A stretch of 64,000 bases of DNA from an uncultured Clostridia bacterium (GTDB taxonomy: Bacteria > Bacillota > Clostridia > Peptostreptococcales > Anaerovoracaceae). Location of the stretch: the NCBI GenBank assembly GCA_934271235.1, contig CAKQQT010000002.1, forward strand, positions 62,001-126,000. Reading direction: 5' to 3'. The position numbers were made by a program, and so were the translations under genes. The notes under the pieces were generated by a model. The model was not told the DNA's origin and ran no database searches. It worked only from the letters and a program-made list of their open reading frames with translations. Shown one piece after another: positions 43,229 to 51,435 of this stretch (within the stretch, counting starts at the first letter, position 1; each line of letters begins with the position of its first letter).

Positions 43229-44371
43229 ATGAACGAGCAAGCATTTTTTTTGGAACTGCTGCAAAAGATGGTGTCTATTCCAAGCGTTTCCGGTGATGAA
43301 GAAAATCTCGCACGTTTTTTGGCCGACTTTTTGCGGCAGGAATTGCATATGGAAACGGAACTCGTGCAGGTGAAGGAAAAACAATACAACCTGATCGCGC
43401 GAAAAAAGAGAAGCCGCACAGGCGGAAAAAAACTCTTATTAGGCGGTCATATGGATACCGTTGATGCTGGGGGAAACTGGTCGCATGACCCTTTTGTACT
43501 TTCAGTCGAGGGAACGCGCGCTTATGGCCGCGGTACCTGTGACATGAAAGGAGGGCTCGCGGCACAGATCACCGTTTTGAAACGTTTGCAGGAAGAAAAT
43601 ATAGAATTTTGCGGAGAAATTGAGCTGCTGTGCGTATGCGATGAAGAACAGCTTTCTTTAGGCGCGAATCATTATGTGAAACAGGCCGCGTCACAACGTA
43701 AGGCGGATTTTGCGATCTTTGCGGAGCCTCATTTTGATAATCTCATTGTCGGCGCAGCCGGAAAAACTCTTTTGGAAATTGAGATCGAGGGAAAAACCGG
43801 ACACGCAGCGGAGCCGGCGAACGGCATCAATGCGGTGGACTGTATGGCGGCCTGGATCACGGAAGTGAATCAAAAATATTCCAGCCTCTATAGAGAAGGC
43901 GCATGTGCTTCACATTGCTTCCTTCGCGCGTATAGTGAGTATTCCGGATACAGTCTGAACATTCCGGACAAGTCTTATGCGCTGCTGAACAAGCACTTGG
44001 ATGTTCAGGAACAAGAAGAAGCATTCCTCGCAGACTTAGCGGCCATCTACAGAGACAAAATCGGCGTGGGGCATATTCAGATCCGACAAGCGCTGCCGCA
44101 TTATCCTTCTTATAGGCTGGATCTTAACAACGAGGATTATCAAACCTTGTATCATTTGATTCGGGACACCTATGGGATCGATGCGGAAGAGAAGATCGGC
44201 AAAGGTGTGACAGACGGAAATGTGATCTATCCGAGCCTGGGGATCCCTATCGTGATGTTTGGTCCAAAGGGAGTCAATCTGCACCAGCCGGATGAATATT
44301 TGGATCTTGATTCTGTTTGGATCTATATAGACATTTTGCATGACTTTATAAAAAAATTTTTTGCGGTATGA
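43229..44371 (+). CDS. M20-family metallohydrolase (ArgE/DapE/ACY1 type)
   Basis: A 380-aa deacylase or dipeptidase. The first metal His is in LLGGHMDTVDAGG, the bridging Asp in YGRGTCDMKGGLAAQ, and the catalytic/metal Glu pair region in CVCDEEQLSLGA (D-E-E). GKTGHAAEPANGINAVD is the dimerisation-domain substrate loop, and a C-terminal His occurs in GVNLHQPDEYLD. It could release amino acids from N-acyl or N-carbamoyl derivatives or small peptides. The ATG at 43229 follows a GTG that is also in frame. A terminator follows, ending the cluster. Confidence 0.88.
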   Translation: MNEQAFFLELLQKMVSIPSVSGDEENLARFLADFLRQELHMETELVQVKEKQYNLIARKKRSRTGGKKLLLGGHMDTVDAGGNWSHDPFVLSVEGTRAYGRGTCDMKGGLAAQITVLKRLQEENIEFCGEIELLCVCDEEQLSLGANHYVKQAASQRKADFAIFAEPHFDNLIVGAAGKTLLEIEIEGKTGHAAEPANGINAVDCMAAWITEVNQKYSSLYREGACASHCFLRAYSEYSGYSLNIPDKSYALLNKHLDVQEQEEAFLADLAAIYRDKIGVGHIQIRQALPHYPSYRLDLNNEDYQTLYHLIRDTYGIDAEEKIGKGVTDGNVIYPSLGIPIVMFGPKGVNLHQPDEYLDLDSVWIYIDILHDFIKKFFAV

Positions 44372-44384
44372 GAGGAAAAATTTT

Positions 44385-44412
44385 ACCGGCAGACTTGTTC
44401 TGCCGGTTTTTT
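44385..44412 (+). terminator. Terminator of the peptide-utilisation cluster
   Basis: ACCGGCAGA (44385-44393) and TCTGCCGGT (44399-44407) form a perfect 9-bp stem with a 5-nt loop and a six-T tail. Confidence 0.92.
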
Positions 44413-44484
44413 GTAAAAAAGTTCAAGATTGCTTTTTAAGTTCAGTGACGTGAGATAAAAATCACGCGAGGCGCGATTCCCGTC

Positions 44485-44513
44485 TTGGAATAAGGAAGAA
44501 AATCGGCTATAAT
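44485..44513 (+). promoter_or_regulatory. Promoter of addA
   Basis: TTGGAA (44485-44490) and TATAAT (44508-44513) separated by 17 bp, about 77 bp upstream of the addA start. Confidence 0.65.
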
Positions 44514-44589
44514 TATAATAGAGACAGTTTGAAACAGCGAAGTGTACGGGCATGGAACGGCTTGCACGTAACGAAAGATAGAAAGAAAC

Positions 44590-47500
44590 GTGAACATGAG
44601 CAACATAAGCAATGGGATGAAGGATAAAGAAAGTATGAGAGAGGCAGCGCAGAGCGACATGGCAGAAGGCTCTGCAGCGCAGGCAGGCGCTGTGCGGTGG
44701 ACCCCGGAGCAGACAGAGGCGATCACGCAGCGCGGGCAGAATCTGCTGGTAGCGGCGGCGGCAGGGTCCGGTAAGACGGCTGTTCTGGTGGAGCGCATCA
44801 AGCGATTGATCCTGGAAGAGCGCTGTCCGATCGACCGTATGTTGATCGTAACGTTTACGAACGCGGCGGCGGCAGAGATGAAAGAGAAGATCGAGAAGGC
44901 GATCCGCAAAGAGATCGATCGGATCGCCGGAACGCTTGCGGCCGCAGCTGCCGGAGGCGGCGAGGCGGCAAGCGACGCAGCACGTGCCGCACTGCAGCGC
45001 GATCTTGTGTTTTTGAAAAAGCAGCTGGACCTGCTGCCGAACGCGAATATCAGCACATTCCACGCGTTCGCGCTGGAGGTCATTCGCAGGTATTTTTACC
45101 TTATCGATATTGAGCCGAATTTTAAGATCTGCGATGACAGCCGCCGACTGATCTTGCGAGGACAGGCGATGGACGAATTGCTCGAGGAATACTTTGCAGC
45201 GGACGACGCAGAATTTTACGAGTTTTTGCAGGCTTACAGCGGCGACCGCAATGAGAACCGATTTCGCGAGATGATCGAAAGTACCTTTGATACGATCCAA
45301 AGTATGCCGGAACCTGCGGCGTGGCTGCACGAAAAGGTCGAAGAACTGAACCCGACACGCGGCATCGAAGCTTTCGCGGAAAGCGCGGTGATGCAGGAGC
45401 TTTGGCAGGACGCGGAGGCGCGAATCGCGCGCGCAAAGGCGCAGCTTCTAAAGACGGCGGAATTCGCGGCGCTGCACAGCCTTGAGGGTGTACGGGAGCT
45501 GACACTGGCGGATCTTGGCATGGCAGAGGAGCTGGAAGCGCTCGCGGCGGCGCGGGATTTTGACGGCATGGTCAGCCGCCTGGACGGTTTTCGCCTCAAA
45601 ACCCTGAGCAAGAAGATTTTTGCGGAGACGGCGGGCTTTGATGAAAGCGCGATGGCCGATGTGCGGGAGATAGTCGAACAGAATCGCAGTCCGCTCAAGA
45701 GCTGCGCCAAAGACCTCAAGACCATGTACTTCTACGATGTTTTCCAAAGAATCGCGGAGGATGTCTATGCGGGCTATCCGTCGGCGTGCTTCTTTGCACG
45801 GGCCCTGCTGCGCTACGGTGAGATCTACGCGGAAAAAAAACGGGAAAAGAGCTTGCGGGACTTTAATGATATCGAGCATGACGCTTACGAGATCCTCAAG
45901 GATGCGGAGGCCGCGGCGTTTTATCGGGAAAAATTCCTGCATATTTTTGTCGACGAGTATCAGGACAGCAATGTGATCCAGGAGGCGCTGATCGAGCGTC
46001 TGCAGAGCGGGCGCAACCTGTTTACGGTCGGCGATATCAAACAAAGTATTTACATGTTCCGCTTGGCGGAGCCGGAGATCTTCCGCGGGCGGTATCACAG
46101 GTATGACGCGCTGACGGCGGCGCAGGGGGCGGAAAGTCCGAGCTGCTGCATCGATTTGAACCGGAATTTCAGAAGTAAGACGGGCGTGATCGACTTCATC
46201 AACGATGTTTTTCGTGATACGATGGAAGACTATGACGCGCGGGCGGCGCTGTATCCGGGCGACCCGTTTGCCGCGCGGTGTTCGGCGCGGCCGGTGCTGT
46301 ATCTGGCGCAGACGCCCTGGGACGAGGGCACGGAGCCGGACGAGGAGCTGAAGTCGCTGCTCAAGGCGGAGAAAGAGGCGTTGGCGGCGGTCAAGATCAT
46401 TCGCGACCATCTCGGTAAGACGATCTACGACAGCAAGGCGCAAACAGAACGGCCATTGCAAAAGAAGGACATCGTGATCCTGATGCGCGGCATGAAGAAT
46501 TACGGAGATTTGTTTTATAAGATCCTGACGGAGAACAACCTGCCTGCGTATGTGGATGACAACGACGGCTTCTTTGACACGATCGAGATCAACACGTTTA
46601 TGGCGCTGCTGGCGCTTTTGGACAATCCGAAGCAGGACATTCCGCTGCTGACGGTACTGCGTTCGGAAATCTTTGATTTCAGCATTGAAGAGCTGACGGC
46701 GGTGCGGATCGCGCACAAGACCGGCAGCTATTATCAGGCGCTGGTCGCGTGTGCCGGAGAAAATCCGGAAGTGCCGAGCGGTGCGACGGACGCGGGAGAA
46801 AATTTGTCAATGCCGCGTGGTGCGACGGACGTGGGCAGCGATGCGCAGACGGATGGCTTTTGGGGTGCCGATGCTGCCTTGCGCGCAAAGTGCGCGGGTG
46901 TGCTGCAGCGCCTGCGGACCTGGTCGCAGCTTGCCATGCTGCTGCCGCTGGATGAGTTGATCTGGGAACTGCTTTTGGAGACCGGGTTTTATATTGCTAT
47001 GGGCGCGATGCCGTCCGGCAGCCGCAGACAGGCGAACCTGCGCGCACTGGTCGATAAGGCGCATGCGTATCAGGGCAGTCAGGACGGGTCGCTATATGGG
47101 TTCATGGAATACATCGACGCGGTCAAGGAGCGCAAAGTCAGCATGGGGCAGGTCAAAATGGTCGGCGAGGACGACGACACGATCCGCATTATGACGATCC
47201 ATAAGTCCAAAGGACTGGAATTCCCAATGGTGCTGCTGGCGGGCTACTGCCGTAAGCTGAATTATACGACGATCGGCAAAGGACCGGCGGTGCACAAAAC
47301 GCTCGGCTTGGGCTTCCCGGTGGTGAACTACAAAGAAAGCTGGTACCGGACGAGCATCACACAGAATGTGATCCGTGCAAAGATCCGCCGGGAGGAGGCC
47401 GCCGAGGAAAAGCGCGTGCTCTATGTCGCCATGACGCGTGCCAAGGACTTTTTGTGCCTGCTCGGGATCGAGGATGAACCGGAGGAAGCCGTTGACGGCG

Positions 47501-48450
47501 TGTTGAAGGGACTGCCGAAGGACAGCAGCTATTTTTGGATGACCGGCCAGACAATCTGCAAACGTATCGGCGGCTATCGGCTGCTGACTAACACGGAACT
47601 TGTGGGCCTGTCAAAAGGGCGTAAACGTGCCGTTGCTAACGTGCGCGGACTGCTGGAGGCGGATGCGTATACAGCGCTGCCGCTTGCCGACCGTGTCGCA
47701 GCGCAGATGGCGTTCCGCTATCCGTACGAAAAAGACCTGCATATCAAATCCAAGTATGCAGTCAGTGAATTGACACAGGCATGGGTGGGCGACAAGATCG
47801 TTTTTGTCAGCAAGGCTGCAGCCTTTGATGATCAAGCTGTGCAGGGACGTACAGAAGCATCGGAAGCGTCAGCCCGGATCGCGGAATCCGCAGACGCAGC
47901 GGTCAGCCTCGCAGAGCCGGCCTCCTTCCACGCCAGGACCAGTTTCACGCCGGCGCAGGTGGGAACGATCACACATAAAGTGCTGGAAAAACTGGATTTT
48001 CGTGCAGCGCAGGGGCGCGAGGCCTATGTACGGGAGCTGCTGGAGCAACTGGTGACTGAGGAGTTTTTGACTGCGGAGGAGGCGGCGGTCGTGGACATCG
48101 AAAAAATCGCGGCCTTTGCCGCTTCGCCGCTCGGCCGCCGTATCGCGGCCAGCCCAAATGTGCGCCGCGAGCAGCCGTTCAACCTGATGCTGGAAGTGGA
48201 CGGCAGTATGGCAGCGGTGCAGGGCATCATCGACTGCTTCTTTGAAGAGGACAAGCAGCTGGTATTGCTCGACTATAAGACGACACGTATTGAAAACGCT
48301 GCGGAACTTGCCCGCAGAGCGCCGCAGCTCCGTAAAACCTATGCAGCGCAGATGGAGATCTACCGCAGAGCCTTGGAGGCAGCAACCGGCATGCCGGTAC
48401 GCGAAACCTACCTCTATTTGACAAACCTTGGCGAGACGCTTTCCATGTGA
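44590..48450 (+). CDS. addA: ATP-dependent helicase/nuclease subunit A
   Basis: A 1286-aa UvrD-like helicase fused to a RecB-family nuclease, half of the AddAB complex that processes double-strand breaks for recombination. Walker A is NLLVAAAAGSGKTAVLVERI near residue 55, motif II is FVDEYQDSN near 453, and TIHKSKGLEFPMVLLAG (motif V) is near 870. The C-terminal nuclease signature is LVLLDYKTTRI near residue 1227. The GTG start at 44590 or the ATG at 44596 are both possible. Unlike the usual addB-addA order, no addB is adjacent. Low-complexity insertions occur at about residue 722-747 and about 1080-1110. Confidence 0.93.
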   Translation: MNMSNISNGMKDKESMREAAQSDMAEGSAAQAGAVRWTPEQTEAITQRGQNLLVAAAAGSGKTAVLVERIKRLILEERCPIDRMLIVTFTNAAAAEMKEKIEKAIRKEIDRIAGTLAAAAAGGGEAASDAARAALQRDLVFLKKQLDLLPNANISTFHAFALEVIRRYFYLIDIEPNFKICDDSRRLILRGQAMDELLEEYFAADDAEFYEFLQAYSGDRNENRFREMIESTFDTIQSMPEPAAWLHEKVEELNPTRGIEAFAESAVMQELWQDAEARIARAKAQLLKTAEFAALHSLEGVRELTLADLGMAEELEALAAARDFDGMVSRLDGFRLKTLSKKIFAETAGFDESAMADVREIVEQNRSPLKSCAKDLKTMYFYDVFQRIAEDVYAGYPSACFFARALLRYGEIYAEKKREKSLRDFNDIEHDAYEILKDAEAAAFYREKFLHIFVDEYQDSNVIQEALIERLQSGRNLFTVGDIKQSIYMFRLAEPEIFRGRYHRYDALTAAQGAESPSCCIDLNRNFRSKTGVIDFINDVFRDTMEDYDARAALYPGDPFAARCSARPVLYLAQTPWDEGTEPDEELKSLLKAEKEALAAVKIIRDHLGKTIYDSKAQTERPLQKKDIVILMRGMKNYGDLFYKILTENNLPAYVDDNDGFFDTIEINTFMALLALLDNPKQDIPLLTVLRSEIFDFSIEELTAVRIAHKTGSYYQALVACAGENPEVPSGATDAGENLSMPRGATDVGSDAQTDGFWGADAALRAKCAGVLQRLRTWSQLAMLLPLDELIWELLLETGFYIAMGAMPSGSRRQANLRALVDKAHAYQGSQDGSLYGFMEYIDAVKERKVSMGQVKMVGEDDDTIRIMTIHKSKGLEFPMVLLAGYCRKLNYTTIGKGPAVHKTLGLGFPVVNYKESWYRTSITQNVIRAKIRREEAAEEKRVLYVAMTRAKDFLCLLGIEDEPEEAVDGVLKGLPKDSSYFWMTGQTICKRIGGYRLLTNTELVGLSKGRKRAVANVRGLLEADAYTALPLADRVAAQMAFRYPYEKDLHIKSKYAVSELTQAWVGDKIVFVSKAAAFDDQAVQGRTEASEASARIAESADAAVSLAEPASFHARTSFTPAQVGTITHKVLEKLDFRAAQGREAYVRELLEQLVTEEFLTAEEAAVVDIEKIAAFAASPLGRRIAASPNVRREQPFNLMLEVDGSMAAVQGIIDCFFEEDKQLVLLDYKTTRIENAAELARRAPQLRKTYAAQMEIYRRALEAATGMPVRETYLYLTNLGETLSM
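46753..46830 (+). repeat. 39-bp in-frame tandem duplication inside addA
   Basis: Two adjacent 39-bp units (46753-46791 and 46792-46830) encode AGENPEVPSGATD and AGENLSMPRGATD. The duplication lengthens a linker between helicase domains without breaking the frame. Confidence 0.9.
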
Positions 48451-48501
48451 CACGTGGTATAAGATACGCGCTGCCGTTAAAAATAAGATCAGGGGGACTT
48501 T

Positions 48502-49440
48502 ATGAAAGAGAGAAACTTAAAAAAGAAAAAACAGGGAGCGGCACGGTTCCTGTGCCTGCTTCTGGTCGCTGCGGTGTTGGGATTGTTGGTCGGATGCGGA
48601 CAGCAGGGAGGCAACGATCCGCAGCAGCCGGCACTGGAAACGATAGAATACTCGAACCTGACGGATGAGGCTTCCCGTGAGCTGCTGACGGACCTTTTGA
48701 CAGACAATGATGTGGAGCAGGCACGTGTGCAGGTACTTTTGGAGCGTATCGGACAGTTCAACGACGATGTCAGATCCGCGTGGCTGACCGACGGCTTTGA
48801 AAGCGCGGCTCCGACCGAAACAAAATACGATGTTTACGATATGCAGGACGCATGGACGGAAAAAAACGGAAGTTTTGCAGGGTACAACTGCCGCATCACG
48901 GCCTATAGCCTGCTTGGCGATTCTTTTACGGTGGGTGAGGATCAGCCGGAGACGCAGGGCGAAGATCTGCTTTTTATGGATCTGGAGACGATCGCGGCTG
49001 ACCCGGAAGTCCTTTTCGATGACAGCACTGCAAAATTTTGCGCTTTATTTGCGCCGATCGATGCGGCAGACAGCACGAAGACCAAAGATCAGGTGCAGGC
49101 ACTTCAGAAAGGATGGGCAACCCGCGGAATTACGTTCGCAGACAGCAAGGCACGCCTGATCTCCGTCGTATTTCATGACAAGTTTTCGGACACGGAAAAT
49201 ACCCTTTCGATCGGACACGCGGGCGTTTTGCTTCAGGCAGAGGATGGCACCCTGTATTTTTTCGAAAAGGTTGCGTTTCAGGAACCGTATCGACTGTTAA
49301 AATTCCAAAACAGGACGGAGCTGAGCGATTATCTGATGGAAAAGTACGATACCGCCTGGGGGCAGGATACGACACGCCCGTTTATCATGGAAAATGATGC
49401 GCTGCTGGACGGCTTCCGCCAAAATCCATTGGAAGACTGA
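48502..49440 (+). CDS. DUF4300 family lipoprotein
   Basis: A 312-aa secreted lipoprotein: a basic N-terminus, a hydrophobic core (FLCLLLVAAVLGLLVGC) and a lipobox Cys at about residue 32. The mature part carries the DUF4300 blocks IEYSNLTDEASRELLTDLL, YDMQDAWTEKNGSFAGYNCR, ISVVFHDKFSDTENTLSIGH and FEKVAFQEPYRLLKFQNRTE. The DUF is common in Firmicutes and its role is unknown; a C/H-containing segment (YNCRI, then SIGHAG) suggests a hydrolase-like fold but this is weak. An AGGGGGAC site precedes the ATG. It lies 51 bp after addA and converges on gdhA. Confidence 0.82.
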   Translation: MKERNLKKKKQGAARFLCLLLVAAVLGLLVGCGQQGGNDPQQPALETIEYSNLTDEASRELLTDLLTDNDVEQARVQVLLERIGQFNDDVRSAWLTDGFESAAPTETKYDVYDMQDAWTEKNGSFAGYNCRITAYSLLGDSFTVGEDQPETQGEDLLFMDLETIAADPEVLFDDSTAKFCALFAPIDAADSTKTKDQVQALQKGWATRGITFADSKARLISVVFHDKFSDTENTLSIGHAGVLLQAEDGTLYFFEKVAFQEPYRLLKFQNRTELSDYLMEKYDTAWGQDTTRPFIMENDALLDGFRQNPLED

Positions 49441-49487
49441 GGCTGCTCCGCTTGTTTGCAGAGCTTCTGCCTGCATTCCCTGCATGT

Positions 49488-49516
49488 AAAAACCCCGCCG
49501 GCACATGCCGGCGGGA
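49488..49516 (-). terminator. Terminator of gdhA (also between convergent genes)
   Basis: CCCGCCGGC (49495-49503) and GCCGGCGGG form a GC-rich stem around a short loop. On the minus strand GGTTTTTAC follows; on the plus strand a weaker TTCTTTTTG follows, so it may work in both directions. Confidence 0.75.
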
Positions 49517-49547
49517 CCTGTTCTTTTTGTATTGCGTTTTGGTCAGT

Positions 49548-50897
49548 TTATACTAAACCCTGTGCCATCATAGCATCTGCAACCTTTTCGAAACCTGCGA
49601 TGTTTGCGCCCTTTACTAAGTCATAAGTGCCATAGTATTTTTCGGATGCTTCTTTGCAAGCCTTGTGGATGTTGATCATGATCTGGTGTAACTGATCATA
49701 TACATCCTGGTGCTGGAATACCGTGTGACCTGCGTTCTGGCCCATTTCGATGCAGGATGTTGCTACGCCGCCTGCGTTTGCAGCCTTAGCCGGTCCAACG
49801 ATGATGCCGTTGTCCTGTAAGTATGCCAGAGCTTCGTTTGTGGTCGGCATGTTGGAACCTTCGCAGTAGAACTTCGCGCCGCTTGCTACGATAGCCTTTG
49901 CATCGTCCATCTGTACTTCGTTCTGGGTTGCGCAAGGGATGTAGAGGTCAGCCTTAACTTCCCAAGGCTTCTTGCCTGCAACAAATTTTGCGTTCGGGAA
50001 TTTTTCTACGTAAGGTGCGCAGACGTTCTTGCCGGATGCTCTGAGTTCCAGCATCATGTTCAGCTTTTCGTCTGTGTTGATTCCATCCGGATCGTAGATG
50101 TATCCATCCGGACCGGAGATAGTAACTAACTTCGCGCCTAACTGCTGCAGCTTCCATGCAGTACCCCAGGATACGTTGCCGAAACCGGAGATCGCAACGG
50201 TCTTGCCCTTAATGTCTTCGCCGTTTGCTTTGAGCATTTCTTCTGCGTACCAAACGATACCGAAACCGGTCGCTTCCGTTCTGCCGAGGCATCCGCCGTA
50301 GGAGATACCCTTACCTGTTAAAACGCCGCCGTCGAATCTGTCTCTGATTCTCTTGTACTGACCGAATAAGTAACCGATCTCTCTTGCGCCTACACCGAGG
50401 TCACCTGCAGGAACGTCAGTGTCAGGACCGATATGTCTGTATAATTCTGTCATGAAAGCCTGGCAGAATCTCATAACTTCAGCATCGCTCTTGCCGTTCG
50501 GATCGAAGTCCGCGCCGCCTTTGCCGCCGCCGATCGGAAGACCTGTCAGAGAGTTCTTGAAGATCTGTTCGAAACCTAAGAATTTGATGATTCCAGGGTA
50601 TACGTTCGGTGCAAATCTCAGACCGCCCTTGTAAGGTCCGATCGCGGAATTGAATTGATATCTGTAACCTTTGTTAACCTGTACTTTACCGTTGTCATCT
50701 ACCCAAACAACGCGGAAGGTGATGCCTCTTTCCGGTTCAACGAGTCTTTCCAGAAGACCTGCTTTTTCGTATTCCGGGTGAGCATCCATAACCGGTGCCA
50801 GAGAAGTTAATACTTCTTCTACGGTCTGATGAAATTCTTTTTCGCCAGGGTTATTCTTTTTACATTCTTCAATTACTCTTTCAACATAAGTTGCCAT
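49548..50897 (-). CDS. gdhA: NADP-type glutamate dehydrogenase
   Basis: A 449-aa hexameric-type GDH joining ammonium and 2-oxoglutarate. Landmarks are RYQFNSAIGPYKGGLRFAPN (residues about 88-107), the catalytic Lys block LTGLPIGGGKGGADFDPNGK, and PAGDLGVGAREIGYLFGQYK. The nucleotide site is KTVAISGFGNVSWGTAWKLQ, and GPAKAANAGGVATSCIEMGQ is near the C-terminus. Family membership in the 450-aa bacterial group suggests NADP(H). A consensus promoter and an AGGAGAAAAGC site precede the ATG. Monocistronic. Confidence 0.97.
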   Translation of the reverse strand: MATYVERVIEECKKNNPGEKEFHQTVEEVLTSLAPVMDAHPEYEKAGLLERLVEPERGITFRVVWVDDNGKVQVNKGYRYQFNSAIGPYKGGLRFAPNVYPGIIKFLGFEQIFKNSLTGLPIGGGKGGADFDPNGKSDAEVMRFCQAFMTELYRHIGPDTDVPAGDLGVGAREIGYLFGQYKRIRDRFDGGVLTGKGISYGGCLGRTEATGFGIVWYAEEMLKANGEDIKGKTVAISGFGNVSWGTAWKLQQLGAKLVTISGPDGYIYDPDGINTDEKLNMMLELRASGKNVCAPYVEKFPNAKFVAGKKPWEVKADLYIPCATQNEVQMDDAKAIVASGAKFYCEGSNMPTTNEALAYLQDNGIIVGPAKAANAGGVATSCIEMGQNAGHTVFQHQDVYDQLHQIMINIHKACKEASEKYYGTYDLVKGANIAGFEKVADAMMAQGLV

Positions 50898-50971
50898 TGC
50901 TTTTCTCCTCTTCTCATATTAAGATTTTCGAATGTTTTAACCGCAATTTAAATAAATTGTTTTCTATCTCA

Positions 50972-51000
50972 AATGTAACACTAAGGGATTGCCTTGTCAA
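50972..51000 (-). promoter_or_regulatory. Promoter of gdhA
   Basis: On the minus strand TTGACA (51000-50995) and TACATT (50977-50972) are separated by 17 bp, about 75 bp upstream of the gdhA start. Confidence 0.65.
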
Positions 51001-51193
51001 CACCGTGTATACAAGATTTTTTGTTTTTTTTGGTGAACAAAACGCGGGCAGTGCGAATATCCTTAAGCTTTGGAATTTCAACCGTTCCCCTATGTTTTCC
51101 CGGGAAAATCCGCAGCTCTTGGTCTGAAAAAAATGCATGGCGTCTTCCGAAGCCGGCCGAAAAAAATTTTTTCAGGATCACGGTGCTTTCCGC

Positions 51194-51223
51194 TTGCCAA
51201 AGACCGTTAAAAAGTTGTATACT
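51194..51223 (+). promoter_or_regulatory. Promoter of the mgtE leader transcript
   Basis: TTGCCA (51194-51199) and TATACT (51218-51223) with an 18-bp spacer. Transcription from here gives a leader of about 200 nt before mgtE. 51001-51190 shows no supported gene. Confidence 0.55.
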
Positions 51224-51285
51224 ATATTAGTTAAAGAACACCATGTGACGCATGAAAACATGAGTAAAACGAAAGGAGCAAAGAC

Positions 51286-51360
51286 ATGGACAGTGTGCCC
51301 GATGGGAAAAACACGACAAAAGTAAAAGTGAATAGCCTTGCCTTTGCTTACTGTGCGTAA
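51286..51360 (+). CDS. Candidate 24-aa leader peptide upstream of mgtE
   Basis: An ATG at 51286 with a strong ribosome site (AAAGGAG, 51272-51278, 7 bp spacing) opens a 24-codon frame ending at TAA 51358-51360. The peptide starts MDSVPDGKNTTK and ends SLAFAYCA, with an acidic/proline start and an aromatic Cys-Ala end. It ends three bases before the first arm of a hairpin that covers the mgtE ribosome site. No homologue is known to me. The position and the strong initiation signal argue for a regulatory leader ORF rather than a functional protein. Confidence 0.5.
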   Translation: MDSVPDGKNTTKVKVNSLAFAYCA

Positions 51361-51363
51361 AAC

Positions 51364-51434
51364 GGAATCTCCAAGGACCCGAAGCGCAGAACTTGCTTTT
51401 TGCAGAGGCAGGGGCAGCGAAAGGAGGAGATTCC
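51364..51434 (+). promoter_or_regulatory. Shine-Dalgarno-sequestering hairpin upstream of mgtE
   Basis: GGAATCTCC (51364-51372) is perfectly complementary to GGAGATTCC (51426-51434), which includes the last part of the mgtE ribosome site (AAAGGAGGAGATTCC) and ends two bases before the ATG. In the closed form the ribosome site is partly paired. A ribosome terminating at the upstream leader ORF (stop at 51358-51360) would cover the first arm. The M-box (ykoK) consensus is not seen here. Confidence 0.55.
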
Positions 51435-51435
51435 A

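Noticed and set aside
45448..46716. A 422-codon open frame on the minus strand across addA
   Set aside because: Antisense to conserved helicase motifs, no start signals, composition typical of a shadow frame.
51224..51435. M-box (ykoK) magnesium riboswitch upstream of mgtE
   Set aside because: The conserved M-box core blocks were not found. A leader ORF and ribosome-site hairpin are seen instead.
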